DNA from: Alphaproteobacteria bacterium
GTDB lineage: Bacteria; Pseudomonadota; Alphaproteobacteria; Caulobacterales; Hyphomonadaceae
Assembly (NCBI GenBank): GCA_009909065.1
Contig: JAAANZ010000027.1
Location: forward strand, 1 to 64,000
DNA: 64,000 nucleotides
Direction of reading: 5' to 3'
Below the pieces are notes generated by a model that was given only the letters and a program-made list of their open reading frames with translations, did no database searches and was not told the origin of the DNA. The translations under genes and the position numbers were made by a program. Below, one piece after another: positions 27,101 to 36,604 of this stretch (position 1 is the stretch's first letter; each line of letters opens with the position of its first letter).

Positions 27101-28924
27101 CTGTCGAAACAGATCCGGCTCATCGCCGCCTTCAACCATCTGCATGTCTTCGTCGATCCCGACCCGGGCGATCCCGAACGCCTCTGGCAGGAGCGCAAGC
27201 GGCTGTTCGATCTGCCGCGTTCCAGCTGGGCCGATTATGACACAGAGCTGATTTCCGAAGGCGGCGGCATCTTCGAGCGATCGGCCAAGTCGATCACGCT
27301 GACCCCGCAGATCAAGGCGCTCGCCAACTTGTCCGCCGACAGGGTGACGCCGAACGAGCTGATCCATGCCCTGCTCAAGGCGGATGCCGAGTTGCTCTGG
27401 TTCGGTGGCATCGGCACCTATGTGAAATCGCGCGAGGAAAGCCATGGCGATGTCGGCGACCGGGCCAATGACGCGATCCGCGTCGACGGGCGCGAGCTGG
27501 GCGTCGAGGTGATCGGCGAGGGGGCCAATCTCGGCATGACGCAGGCCGCGCGGATCGAGTTCGCTCTGGCCGGCGGTCGCGTGAACAGCGATGCCATAGA
27601 CAATTCGGCCGGCGTCGATAGTTCCGACCATGAGGTGAACATCAAGATCCTCGCCTCCGAAGCCATCCGCCGCGGCGCGCTGGCGCGCGGGGAGCGGAAT
27701 ACGCTGCTGGCGGAGATGACGGAGGATGTCGCCGCCCATGTGCTGCAGCACAATTATGCCCAGGCCGGCGCACTGAGCCTGGCCCGCCACATGGCCATGC
27801 AGGACCATGATGCGCTGGAACGTGCCATGGTCGAACTCGAGGCGCTCGGCGTGCTCGATCGCGTGCTGGAAGGTCTGCCCGACACTGCGGAGATGCATCG
27901 CCGCCGGGACAATCGCGAACCGCTGACACGCCCGGAACTGGCGGTGATCCTGGCCTGGTCCAAGATCACCCTGTTCGATGATATCGTGGCATCCGACCTG
28001 CCCGACGACCCGGCCTTCGAACGCACGCTGGCGGCCTATTTCCCGCCGGCGATCCGCGAATATGGCGAGGCCATGCAGGCCCACCGGCTGAAGCGGGAAA
28101 TCATCGCCACGGTGCTGGCCAATCGCATCCTGGACACGGGCGGGCCGGCCTTCCTTCTGCGTCTTCGCGAGGCGACAAATCATGACAATGCCTGCGTGAC
28201 CCGGGCCTTCGAGGTTGCCCGTGTTCTCCTGTCCATGGAGGAGTTCGAGACGGCGCTCAGCGCGCTTGACACGAAGGTGCCCGAAGACGTTCTGACCGGT
28301 ATGCGCGCTGATGCAATGCGCGCGCTTTCCGGCGCCAGCGAGTATTTCTGCGCCCATCACCTGCATGACCCGCTGGGCGAGGTGATCGCGCGCTACCGCG
28401 ACCCGCTCGACAGGTTCAAGGCGAGCCTGCGGGAGACCGCTTCCTCACACGCGGCCGCGCGGATCGAGCGCCGGGCAAGGGCCCTGATGGCGAGCGATGT
28501 GCCCGAACCGCTGGCCCGCTGGTGTGCGGCGATCGGCTATTTCGCGCAGGGCATCGCACTGGTCCCCGTTGCCGAGGAGACCTGCCGGCCCATGCCCGAA
28601 GTGGCCGGTGCCTGTTTCGCGATCGGCGACCAGCTGCGCCTCGACAGGCTGCGCGCTTCGGCCGAAGAGGCGATTGTCGAAGCCGATTACTGGGACCGCG
28701 TGGCCACGCGCCGGCTGATCGACGATCTGCTTACCCAGCAATTCGAGGCGACGCGCCTCGCCCTGCATGAGGGCGGCGTCGAAACATGGATGGCCCGGCG
28801 CGAGACCCACCGCGTGGAACTGACCGACCGGCTTCAGCAGCTTTCGGCCGGCCATAGCTGGTCCTTCTCGCGCTTTACCCTTGCGGCAGACGCCGTGCGC
28901 CGCTTCATGCATGCGGAGATATGA
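24188..28924 (+). CDS. NAD-specific glutamate dehydrogenase, large (L_1500/1600) class
   Basis: A 1578-residue catabolic glutamate dehydrogenase that oxidises glutamate to 2-oxoglutarate and ammonium with NAD+. The N-terminal 650 residues hold ACT-like regulatory segments (PFLVDSLLNE, DFLEWLESEHFVFLG); the catalytic core follows with GGIRWSDRRDDFRTEVLGL, VPVGSKGGFFPKQLP and the dinucleotide region ITARGAWEAVKRHFRE. The C-terminal third (RPELAVILAWSKITLFDD) is the family's helical domain. Length matches the Pseudomonas/Streptomyces class. It stands alone with its own leader. It is likely important for growth on amino acids. Confidence 0.96.
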   Translation: MSADDLAAVSPKQQLFAQFSQEAGNGDVSGLSSGDIEALAGTLWAFVEGGGHDEGAQVRVRLAVGEGGRKMGRSVLEAVGPDMPFLVDSLLNECSAQGLEVLTLFHPILELDDGRRLSTIQIHLPLLAEAETEDLAAGARATLSDVALAVSDFHAMREAMSDEIQRLAGEKHIDETRRQDGVDFLEWLESEHFVFLGKRTYEFVRDSEGNVLPEEPEMVEGSNLGLLRNEDLNVLNRSSEPTVLTPEIGAFLQRPDPLIIAKSTMISRVHRRVNADYVGIKHYDEAGRVSGETRFLGLFTADAYDETARSIPLIRRRVREVIEASGANRGGHSEKALANLLETWPRDELLQTDSETLTPMLLSALHLIGRPRTRLFLRFDEFDRFVTAIVFVPREAYDTQLRLRITRILEDAFDGEVTDFKPRFDSGPLARVTYHVRLSTGHPVPDSAALESEIVAAARTWDEAFREAIAHSGLDEDAAAGALCFRGAFNAAYREAFEPSEAIEDVRQIARLSDTWPVRLRAYRLDNDGDHVIRAKIYTRKGSIPLSQCVPVFEHMGLFVEFETGYPVRPNEKPVADAPDTYWVHSLSMRTRDGTAFGIDAISTKFEEAFVAIWRGRAEDDGFNRLVLTAGASWHEAALVRALAAYRKQSGMDPERLTQIEALNAHPGLTRAILDLFAARFDPGLDMDLEARQARCKEIRAEIEAKLENVAALDDDRVIRRIADLVMALQRTNFYQTTADGGRRESVSFKIASGEVEELPDPKPYREIFMASPRVEGVHCRFGPVARGGIRWSDRRDDFRTEVLGLVKAQQVKNAVIVPVGSKGGFFPKQLPVQGTREAVRDAGIAAYRQFITSLLDLTDNLIDGEVRPPDDTVVWDADDPYLVVAADKGTATFSDIANEISEAHGFWLGDAFASGGSAGYDHKKMGITARGAWEAVKRHFREKGKDIQSEPFTVIGIGDMGGDVFGNGMLLSKQIRLIAAFNHLHVFVDPDPGDPERLWQERKRLFDLPRSSWADYDTELISEGGGIFERSAKSITLTPQIKALANLSADRVTPNELIHALLKADAELLWFGGIGTYVKSREESHGDVGDRANDAIRVDGRELGVEVIGEGANLGMTQAARIEFALAGGRVNSDAIDNSAGVDSSDHEVNIKILASEAIRRGALARGERNTLLAEMTEDVAAHVLQHNYAQAGALSLARHMAMQDHDALERAMVELEALGVLDRVLEGLPDTAEMHRRRDNREPLTRPELAVILAWSKITLFDDIVASDLPDDPAFERTLAAYFPPAIREYGEAMQAHRLKREIIATVLANRILDTGGPAFLLRLREATNHDNACVTRAFEVARVLLSMEEFETALSALDTKVPEDVLTGMRADAMRALSGASEYFCAHHLHDPLGEVIARYRDPLDRFKASLRETASSHAAARIERRARALMASDVPEPLARWCAAIGYFAQGIALVPVAEETCRPMPEVAGACFAIGDQLRLDRLRASAEEAIVEADYWDRVATRRLIDDLLTQQFEATRLALHEGGVETWMARRETHRVELTDRLQQLSAGHSWSFSRFTLAADAVRRFMHAEI

Positions 28925-28958
28925 GACGTGCGCGGGTGAACGCGCGGGACCTCCCGGC

Positions 28959-29864
28959 CTATCCGGCAGCGATCATTTCGCGCTTGTATTTCGGGCAATC
29001 GCTCCGGCAGACGCCGTCATGGGACCATTCGGGCGGGCGCCAGAGATAGGCCAGCCTGTCCGGCCACCGCTCGGCGGTCTTCATCCGTGCCCAGAGCTGC
29101 TTGAAACCGACGAACTGGGCCGTCAGCGGATTGTTGTCATAGACCGGGCTGACAAGGCCGACGACAGGGGGCTCGGCGTCGTCATAGGGTTCGAAACTGC
29201 CGAAGATGCGGTCCCATATCGTCAGCACCTGGGAATAGTTCTTGTCGATATATTTGGGCTGGTTGGCATGATGGACCTTGTGGATGCGCGGCGTGGCGAA
29301 CACGCGCTCCATCCAGCCCAGATGGCCCACATAGCTGGCATGGTTCCAGATTCCGTAAAGATTCTTCACCGCCGCCACGGCGAGGTAAACCACCGGGCCG
29401 ATGCCAATCAGGGCGGCGGTCAGTCCGAAAAGGCCCTTCAGCTGGCCGTCCAGGAAAAAGGCGCGCGCCGCCGTGGTGTGATTGAACGCGTTGGAGGAGT
29501 GATGAATGGTATGAAAGGCCCAGAAGAGGCCCACCCGGTGGGAGATGCGGTGCTCGGCATAATAGGCGAGCTCGTTGATCAGGAAGGCCAGCGGGATCGC
29601 CATCCAGAGGCTGTCGAGGGTGAAGAGCCGCGCATTGTCATATAACAGGACATAGGCTGCGAAGGGCAGGACCCCGGCGAAGATCACGTTCAGGAGCGAA
29701 CTGATCAGGTTGAGGCCGACCGAGCAAAGCGCGTCGCCGTCATCATAACGAAGGCCCTTGAGCGCGACATAGATGCGCTCGGCCAGCACCATGGAAAAAT
29801 ATCCGCCGGCCAGCCACCAGATACCATTCGGCCCGCCAAGGCTTTCAATAAGGCTCTCAGGCAT
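28959..29864 (-). CDS. Sterol desaturase / fatty acid hydroxylase family protein
   Basis: A 301-residue membrane di-iron enzyme. The histidine clusters HRISH, HTIHHSS and HKVHH are in the right order for eight iron ligands. Four to five hydrophobic helices surround them. Bacterial members hydroxylate or desaturate lipids such as carotenoids, ornithine lipids or alkylglycerols; the substrate is not deducible. Four cysteines/histidines near the end (DGVCRSDCPKYK) are extra. Start ATG 29864 has an aggaga site upstream. It converges on the dehydrogenase gene. Confidence 0.88.
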   Translation of the reverse strand: MPESLIESLGGPNGIWWLAGGYFSMVLAERIYVALKGLRYDDGDALCSVGLNLISSLLNVIFAGVLPFAAYVLLYDNARLFTLDSLWMAIPLAFLINELAYYAEHRISHRVGLFWAFHTIHHSSNAFNHTTAARAFFLDGQLKGLFGLTAALIGIGPVVYLAVAAVKNLYGIWNHASYVGHLGWMERVFATPRIHKVHHANQPKYIDKNYSQVLTIWDRIFGSFEPYDDAEPPVVGLVSPVYDNNPLTAQFVGFKQLWARMKTAERWPDRLAYLWRPPEWSHDGVCRSDCPKYKREMIAAG

Positions 29865-30031
29865 TCACGGTCTCCTCCGACTGCGAAGTGTAGCGCAGCA
29901 TTTGTCGCAACGCAAGTCTCGCTCCAGTGCCGGCAGGCCGCCTCCCGAGCCGGGACGGGGGCCATGCTTGCGGACACTCGGCAAGGTCGTCACACTGTCA
30001 AAAAGACAATGTGAAAAGGGGAGGCCGGGCG

Positions 30032-31528
30032 ATGGCCCTTATCAGGAATATTCTTCTGGCCGTGCTGGCCGTGACCGTGGTGCTGGCCGGGATCGTGCTG
30101 TTTCGCACTTTCACTTATGGCGGGGAACTGGAAAGCGTTGATGTGGAGTTGCCGGAACCGCCGCCGGTCAGCGCCGACGAAGCTGCCGAGAGACTTTCAC
30201 AGGCGCTGCAGATCCGCACCATCACGGTCGCGCCGGGCGACCCGCGGCCCGGCAATGAGGGGCCCTGGCTGGAGCTGCATGACTGGCTGGAGACAAATTA
30301 CCCGGCCGCCCATTCGGCCATGCGCCGCGAGACGGTCGCCGATTACACGCTGCTCTATACCTGGCCGGGCCGTGACGAGACGCTCAAGCCCCTCCTGCTG
30401 ATGGCGCACCAGGATGTCGTGCCGGTCAATATCGGCACCGAGGGCGACTGGACTGGGGCCCCCTTTGCCGGCGAGATCATTGACGGTTATGTCTATGGCC
30501 GCGGCGCGATCGACGACAAGGGCTCCATGGTCGCGCTGATGGAAGCGGCCGACGCCCTGGCGCGGGACGGTTTCACGCCGCGCCGCACGATCCATTTCCT
30601 GTTCGGTCATGACGAGGAAGTCTCCGGGCGCGGGGCGGCGGCAGGGATCGAACTGTTGAAAAGCCGCGGTGTCGAGCCGGTCATGGCCCTCGATGAGGGG
30701 TTCATGATCGTCGATCCCTCGCCCCTGACGGGCGCGCCGATGGGTTTCATCGGGGTTGCCGAGAAGGGCTATATCACGGTCGAGATCACGGCGGTGGCCG
30801 AGGGCGGACACAGTTCCACACCCCCGCGTGACAGTGCCGCCGTGCGCCTTTCCCGGGCCCTCGTCGCGCTGGACGAGAACCAGATGCCGGCCGATTTCTC
30901 GAAGCCGCCCGTGTCGGACCTGTTCCGCGCCGCCGCACCGGACATGGGCTTCACCTCGCGCATGGCCTTCGCCAATCTCTGGGTGTTCAGGGGCATGGTC
31001 GAGGGGCAAATGGCCGAAATCCCGGCGGCCAATGCGCTGATCCGCTCCACCACGGCGCCGACCATGCTGGTCGGGTCGGCCAAGGAAAACGTCCTCGCCC
31101 AGCGCGCCACGGCGATCGTCAATTTCCGGATTCATCCGAATGATACCGAAGATGACATTCTCGACCATATAAGAAGGGTCACCGGGGATATTCCCGGGCT
31201 CGAGATCGAGAAGGGCCGTTCCGGGGTGCGCGGCACCGGGGCCTCGCCGGTCTCGCCGACGGATAACCGTGCCTATGGCGTGCTGGCGGAGGTGGCGCGC
31301 CAGGCCGGTGATGGCGCGCCGGCCGCGCCCGGGCTGGTGCTTGGCGCAACGGACGGGCGCTATGCCACCGCGATCACCGACAGTGTCTACCGTTTTGCCC
31401 CGGCGGTCATGTCCCCCGACGAGCTGACCGGCTTTCACGGCACGAATGAGCGGATCTCGGTCGAGAATATGGCCCGATTGGCGCGCGGCTATGGCCAGAT
31501 CATCCTGGCGATGGATGGCGCAAAGTAA
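30032..31528 (+). CDS. Membrane-anchored M20 metallopeptidase
   Basis: A 498-residue M20-family peptidase (carboxypeptidase Cps1-like) with an N-terminal anchor helix (ILLAVLAVTVVLAGIVLF), facing the periplasm. Zinc-binding and catalytic residues are in LLMAHQDVVPV, GRGAIDDKGSMVALMEA, GHDEEVSGRG (catalytic Glu pair), MALDEGFM and GFHGTNE. A dimerisation domain with HSSTPP lies between. Start ATG 30032 follows ggggagg. It likely degrades periplasmic peptides, which fits with the peptide transporter elsewhere in the window. Confidence 0.92.
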   Translation: MALIRNILLAVLAVTVVLAGIVLFRTFTYGGELESVDVELPEPPPVSADEAAERLSQALQIRTITVAPGDPRPGNEGPWLELHDWLETNYPAAHSAMRRETVADYTLLYTWPGRDETLKPLLLMAHQDVVPVNIGTEGDWTGAPFAGEIIDGYVYGRGAIDDKGSMVALMEAADALARDGFTPRRTIHFLFGHDEEVSGRGAAAGIELLKSRGVEPVMALDEGFMIVDPSPLTGAPMGFIGVAEKGYITVEITAVAEGGHSSTPPRDSAAVRLSRALVALDENQMPADFSKPPVSDLFRAAAPDMGFTSRMAFANLWVFRGMVEGQMAEIPAANALIRSTTAPTMLVGSAKENVLAQRATAIVNFRIHPNDTEDDILDHIRRVTGDIPGLEIEKGRSGVRGTGASPVSPTDNRAYGVLAEVARQAGDGAPAAPGLVLGATDGRYATAITDSVYRFAPAVMSPDELTGFHGTNERISVENMARLARGYGQIILAMDGAK

Positions 31529-31540
31529 GCGATAACGGGC

Positions 31541-33108
31541 TCAGCGCAGAAAGTCATGCGTGGTCAGGCCGCGATAGTCGCGGCTCCCGGCCTTGCGAAA
31601 GCCCGTCCCTGTGAGTTCGGAATGGATCTGCTCGGCTTCGGTGCCCTGGCAATAGATGGCGGCTTGCAGGAACACGATGCGTGAATACCGCTCATGCAGG
31701 TCGGCCGGTGAAAGGGTCGGGCCGGAGACCTCGCCAAGCGGCGTTTCGAGCCGGTCGCGGACCGATTGTCCGTACAGGCTTGTCCAGTCATCCCGGGCCA
31801 TGTCCCAGTATTGCCCCGGGCGGTGGACATGAACCCGGCCTTCGCCGGCATAGGTCGCGGCGACGGGCCAGGAGAATGTCTCGCAAATGGTAAAGGCCAT
31901 CGGGCCATCGCGGCGGCTCGTCTCGCTTTCGGCGATGGCCTGGCGCCAGTCCTGCACGAGGTGGGCGCCCAGGTTTTCCTGAGCCTCGCCGCGCAACGGA
32001 TAGGCCATGGCCGAGGCCAGGCTGGCGGCGAGAGCAAGGGCGGCGAGGCCGGGGCCGGCGGCGAGGGGTCGCACTCTTGCGGCGAGCGCGCCCATGGCAA
32101 GCGCCGCGCCCAGCGTGGCGATCAGAATGATGCGCTCCATGTAGATGGGCACATAGACGAGGCCGACGAGCCAGATCAGGGCGGGATAGATGGCGAGGTG
32201 AAAGGCGATCAGCAGGTTCGTCAGGCCGGTGCGCCAGATCACGGAGGCCCAGCCGCCGGCGAGCGCGGCGAAAAAGACCAGTGCAGCCGGCGCCGGCACG
32301 TCATTGGGGCGGATCGTGACCGCCAGCGCGAACAGGGCCTGAAGGACTGATTTCTGTTCCAGCCAGTTGAAGCCGCTGGTGGCCGTGAGCATCACGGCCA
32401 GCCAGGGCAGCCAAAGCAGGATCGGCAAAGCGTTGAAGGCAAACAGGCGCACCATGAAGGCTGAAGCCCTGCGCGGCGCGTTGACCAGTTGCCAGGCGCA
32501 GAGCGCGGCATTGATCGCGAAGAGATAGAGAAAGGCGGTATTGTGTGTGTAGAGCGCACCAAGGGCGCCGACAGCATAGAGCCCGCCGACAAGTGCCATG
32601 CCGGATGTGCGCAGCCGGTCACCTCTCGCCAGCCGTTCGGCCAGGATGACCAGCGCGTGAAGCGCCACGACCAGGAAGAAGATCAGTTCGCTATAGTTTC
32701 GCCCATTATTGGCGTATACGAGCTGGGTATAGGACAGGGCCCAGACCGTAATGGCGACAAGCGCGCCGAGATTGCCGAGGCGCCGCCGGGCCAGGAGATG
32801 GAGCGGGATGAGCGTGGCAAGGCCGAACAGGGCCGATGGCAGTCGAACCGCCCATTCCGGGGCGGCGATCCATGAAAACAGCTTCACGATCGCGAAATGC
32901 AGGAGGGATGGGTGTCGAAGGGCACCGTCCAGAGGGTCGACAAAGGCAAATCGGCGGCGGCCAGCGTATAGCCCTCATCGATCCAGAGGGAATCATCGCC
33001 CAGCGTGGCGAGGCGCAGGATCAGCGCCGCAGTGAAAACCAGCGCGAATGACAGCGCTTCGATGGGCCTGGAAATCACCCGCGGGGCCGGGCGCAGAAAC
33101 GGTGCCAT
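31541..33108 (-). pseudogene. Family-39-like membrane glycosyltransferase, split by a frameshift
   Basis: Two frames join into one ArnT/PMT-type glycosyltransferase. The upstream frame (from ATG 33108) ends with RLATLGDDSLWIDEGYTL and VPFDTHPSC before a stop; the downstream frame, read without a start, supplies LHFAIVKLFSWIAAPEWAVRLPSALFG, exactly what should follow the catalytic DTHP motif. A single missing base in the run near 32901-32908 explains the break. The downstream part has about ten transmembrane helices and a periplasmic C-terminal domain. If the shift is real, the enzyme that would transfer a sugar from a polyprenyl-phosphate donor is inactive; a sequencing error cannot be excluded. 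An upstream ATG at 33192 is also possible. Confidence 0.8.
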
Positions 33109-33294
33109 CTGCCGGCGAAGCCATGGCCAGGCGACCGGCGCCTTCGGTCGGCCAGGATCCCCGCGAGGGCGTTCACGCTCCATCTGCGCCATGGCTGGAT
33201 GTCCCCTGCTTCCCGCGAGCCCTTGTCCGGGATTTCCCGGCGCGGAGCAAGTTTCATGCAATGAGGCGCCGGGCGCCGGAGCGGCCGCGCCGCC

Positions 33295-34155
33295 TCAGTC
33301 CCTGGCTGTGGCGCGCTCATCGCCGGGCGCATGGCCGAGACCGGTGGCGGCCTTGCGCGCGGCCTTTTCCTGTTCGCGCTCGCGAAGCTCGTCGGAAAAG
33401 GCGCTGGCGAACACGCCGGCAGGCAGGGCGACCACGCCGATCCCGGCCAGCGCAATCACCGATGCCGCCACCCGGCCGAGTGTCGTGACTGGGTAGACAT
33501 CGCCATAGCCGACCGTGGTCAGCGTCGCGATCGCCCACCAGACCGCCCGCGGAATGGAGCCGAATTCCTCGCGGCCCTGTCCGATCCCCTCGATGAAATA
33601 AAGCGCCACCGCCGAGATGTAGACAAGCGCCAGCGCCACGGCGAGCGTGGTGAGCAGCTGGCTGCCGGCGCGGCGCATCGCGGCGCCGAGTATATCGAAG
33701 GCCGGCACGCATCGTGCGATCTTCACGAGCCGGAACAGGCGCAGGACCCGCAGCATCATCAGGGTCTGCTCACTGTTTCCCTGCGCATGGATGAGAAACA
33801 GCATCTCGGGCAGGAAGGCGATCAGGTCGGCGATGGCGTAGGGCGTGAAGACATAGCGGATGCGTCCGGTCACGCCGCGGTAACGCGGGTCTTCCCCGGC
33901 AATCCAGAGGCGCACCAGGTATTCGAAGGCGAAAATCGCGATAATGACGATATTGAAAAGGAAGAGGCCGCGCCGCCAGGTGTCCGAAATCGACGGTTCG
34001 GTCTCGATGGCCAGCGCGACGAGGCTGAGCAGAACCAGTCCCACAATGAAGGCGTTGATCGGGGACACGCCCGGATGGTCGCGCGCCTTCGGCTCCATTT
34101 CGTGATAGAGCTTCGCGCGCAGCCCGTGCTGTGTCACCGTGACGTGTGCGACCAT
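33295..34155 (-). CDS. Voltage-gated potassium channel (Kv/KvAP type)
   Basis: A 286-residue six-helix channel. The S4-like segment LRVLRLFRLVKIAR carries spaced arginines, and the pore has the selectivity filter TLTTVGYGDVYP. The conserved LYHEMEPKARDHPG supports the long N-terminus and ATG 34155. The C-terminal tail is a charged helix (SDELREREQEK) that may form a coiled coil. It likely sets membrane potential or K+ efflux. Confidence 0.92.
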   Translation of the reverse strand: MVAHVTVTQHGLRAKLYHEMEPKARDHPGVSPINAFIVGLVLLSLVALAIETEPSISDTWRRGLFLFNIVIIAIFAFEYLVRLWIAGEDPRYRGVTGRIRYVFTPYAIADLIAFLPEMLFLIHAQGNSEQTLMMLRVLRLFRLVKIARCVPAFDILGAAMRRAGSQLLTTLAVALALVYISAVALYFIEGIGQGREEFGSIPRAVWWAIATLTTVGYGDVYPVTTLGRVAASVIALAGIGVVALPAGVFASAFSDELREREQEKAARKAATGLGHAPGDERATARD

Positions 34156-34195
34156 TCCCGGAAAGTCCTCTGCTGTTGAAAACTCCCCACCCGGA

Positions 34196-36604
34196 TCAGC
34201 TTCGTAGCACGCCGCCTGTGCCCTTGGCGACGGCGGTGATCAGCTTGTCCATGATCGCGTCGATATCCTTGTCCTTCAGCGTGTCTCCGGAGGGCTGGAG
34301 CGTGATCTCGATGGCGATGGATTTCTTGCCGGGGTCTATGCCTTCGCCCTGATAGACATCGAAGACCTGTATCCGAGAAATGAGCGTCTTCTCCGCCGCG
34401 CGGCAAAGCCGCAGGATTTCCCCGGCCGGCACATCCTCGTCGACAAGGAAGGCAAGGTCGCGGCGAACGGGGGAGAGATCCGAGACGTCCAGCGCGCGGC
34501 GTGTCTTCAGCCTGCGCGCCTTCATCTGGGGCAGGGCGTTGAGATTGAGTTCGAATCCGTAGAGCGGGCCCTCCACGTCGAGGGCTTTCAGCACACGCGG
34601 ATGCAGCGCGCCGAATTGTGCGACAGTGACTTTAGGGCCAAGCTTCAGGCTTGCCGACTGGCCGGGATGCCAGTGCGTGTCGCGCGGCGCGGCAATCTGG
34701 AAGCGCTCTTCCGGCTGGCCCAGCGCGTCGAGCAGGGCGAGCAGGTCGGCCTTGGCGGCGAAGGCGTCATAGGCCGGCGTGCCGGGCTGCCAGTGACGCG
34801 CAGGCGCCGGACGCACAAGGGCGCTGACCATGCGGCGCTGGTCCCTGGGACCGTCACCGAGATAGACCGGACCGGCCTCGAAAAGCCGCACCCCGCGCTC
34901 GCCGCGGTCGGCCGCCTTCTGGATGGCCGTGGCGAGGTTGGCGAGGATCGATGGACGCATCTGGTCGAGATCGCTGGCCACGGGATTGGCGATGGCGAGT
35001 GCCGGGTCGGCCCCGTCATCGCCATTTGAAAACAGCGCCGCATGCTCGCGGGCCATGAAACTCCAGGTCACCGCCTCGAGAAAGCCGCGCGCCGCCATGA
35101 CGCGCCGGGCCACGCGCACCCGCTCCTGCAGCGGTGTCAGCATCGCCCTGCGCCCCTCGGCCGGCGTCTCGAGTGAGGCCACGGGCAGTTCGTCATAGCC
35201 GACCAGCCGGGCAATCTCCTCGACAAGGTCTGCCGACTGTTCGATATCGAACCGCCAGGACGGCACCGTGAGATACCAGGCATCGCCGGCATCCTCGATC
35301 GCGAAACCGAGATCCCTGACCATCCTTTTCATCTGCGCGGGCCTGACCTTTAGCCCGGTCAGGCGTTCCACATCGGCAAGCCTGAAGGCGACCTTGTCGC
35401 GGGGCTGCGGCGGTGTGCCGACCATGAGCGTGTGCGAGGCCTCGCCCCCGCCATAACGGGTGATCAGCTGCATGGCGAGGTTGAGCCCGTCCAGGCAGCT
35501 TTTCGGGTCCACGCCCCGCTCGAAACGATAGCGCGCATCAGAGACGATCCCCGTATCGCGCCCGGTGCGCGCCGTGCGGTCGGGGTCGAACCAGGCGCTT
35601 TCGATGAAAACCTCGGTGGTTTCCTCGCTGACGGCCGTGCTCTGCCCGCCCATGACGCCGCCAAGACCGATGGCGCCGCTGTTGTCGGCAATGACGCACA
35701 TCTCCGGGCCGATTTCATAGGTCTTGCCGTCAATCGCCTCGAGCCGTTCGCCCGGCTTGCCCAGCCGGGCGCACACTGCGCCGTCCAGCTTGCCGGCATC
35801 ATAGACGTGCAGGGGGCGCGCGCGGTCATGGGACAGATAGTTCGTGACATCGACCAGGAGCGATCTCGGCTGGATGCCGATGGCCTTCAGGCGCTGGCGC
35901 ATCCATTCCGGCGAGGGACCATTCTTCACGCCGCGTATCGTCGCGCCGGCAAAGACTGCGCAGGCTTCGGGCGCCTCGATGACAATATCGACGGGGCAGT
36001 CATGGCTGCCTGGCACCGGCCTGATATCCTTGTGCAGGAAACGTCCGGCGCCCGCCGCAGCGAGATCGCGCGCAATTCCGGACACGCCCAGCCAGTCGGC
36101 ACGGTTGGGCGTGACCTCGAAATCGATGGCCGCATCATCCAGGCCCAGCGCCTCGGCCGCCGGCGTGCCGACCGCGAATGGCGTGTCGAGATCGGCAATG
36201 CCGTCATGATCCTCGCCGGCTTCCAGCTCCTTTGTCGAGCACAGCATGCCCTGGCTCTCAATGCCGCGGATCTTCCGGGGCTTCTTGTCGAGGGCGAAAT
36301 CGAGACCGGGAATATATGTCCCCAGAGGGGCATAGATCGCCGTCATTCCGGCGCGCGCATTGGGCGCCCCGCAAACGATCTGTTTCTCGCCATCCACCGT
36401 GTCCACGCGGCACACACGTAGCCGGTCGGCGTCCGGGTGGGGTTCGGCCGCTTTCACATGCGCGACGCTGAAGGCGGCGAGCCTGTCGGCGGGATTGTCG
36501 ACATGTTCGACTTCGAGGCCGGCCTTGAGCATCACCTCCCGGATACCCTCGAGGTCGAGCTTTGTGGCCAAATGATCCTTCAGCCAGGAAAGCGTGAATT
36601 TCAT
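34196..36604 (-). CDS. pheT: Phenylalanyl-tRNA synthetase beta subunit
   Basis: An 802-residue beta chain of the alpha2beta2 synthetase. Domains in order are an EMAP-like tRNA-binding domain (about 40-150, AEPHPDADRLRVC), the B3/B4 editing domain (SHDRARPLHVYDAGKLDG), B5, a catalytic-like domain and the C-terminal anticodon-binding FDX-ACB domain (VRRDLAFLVDEDVPAG). It overlaps the pheS stop by 1 bp (TGATG), so the subunits are made in step. Confidence 0.97.
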   Translation of the reverse strand: MKFTLSWLKDHLATKLDLEGIREVMLKAGLEVEHVDNPADRLAAFSVAHVKAAEPHPDADRLRVCRVDTVDGEKQIVCGAPNARAGMTAIYAPLGTYIPGLDFALDKKPRKIRGIESQGMLCSTKELEAGEDHDGIADLDTPFAVGTPAAEALGLDDAAIDFEVTPNRADWLGVSGIARDLAAAGAGRFLHKDIRPVPGSHDCPVDIVIEAPEACAVFAGATIRGVKNGPSPEWMRQRLKAIGIQPRSLLVDVTNYLSHDRARPLHVYDAGKLDGAVCARLGKPGERLEAIDGKTYEIGPEMCVIADNSGAIGLGGVMGGQSTAVSEETTEVFIESAWFDPDRTARTGRDTGIVSDARYRFERGVDPKSCLDGLNLAMQLITRYGGGEASHTLMVGTPPQPRDKVAFRLADVERLTGLKVRPAQMKRMVRDLGFAIEDAGDAWYLTVPSWRFDIEQSADLVEEIARLVGYDELPVASLETPAEGRRAMLTPLQERVRVARRVMAARGFLEAVTWSFMAREHAALFSNGDDGADPALAIANPVASDLDQMRPSILANLATAIQKAADRGERGVRLFEAGPVYLGDGPRDQRRMVSALVRPAPARHWQPGTPAYDAFAAKADLLALLDALGQPEERFQIAAPRDTHWHPGQSASLKLGPKVTVAQFGALHPRVLKALDVEGPLYGFELNLNALPQMKARRLKTRRALDVSDLSPVRRDLAFLVDEDVPAGEILRLCRAAEKTLISRIQVFDVYQGEGIDPGKKSIAIEITLQPSGDTLKDKDIDAIMDKLITAVAKGTGGVLRS

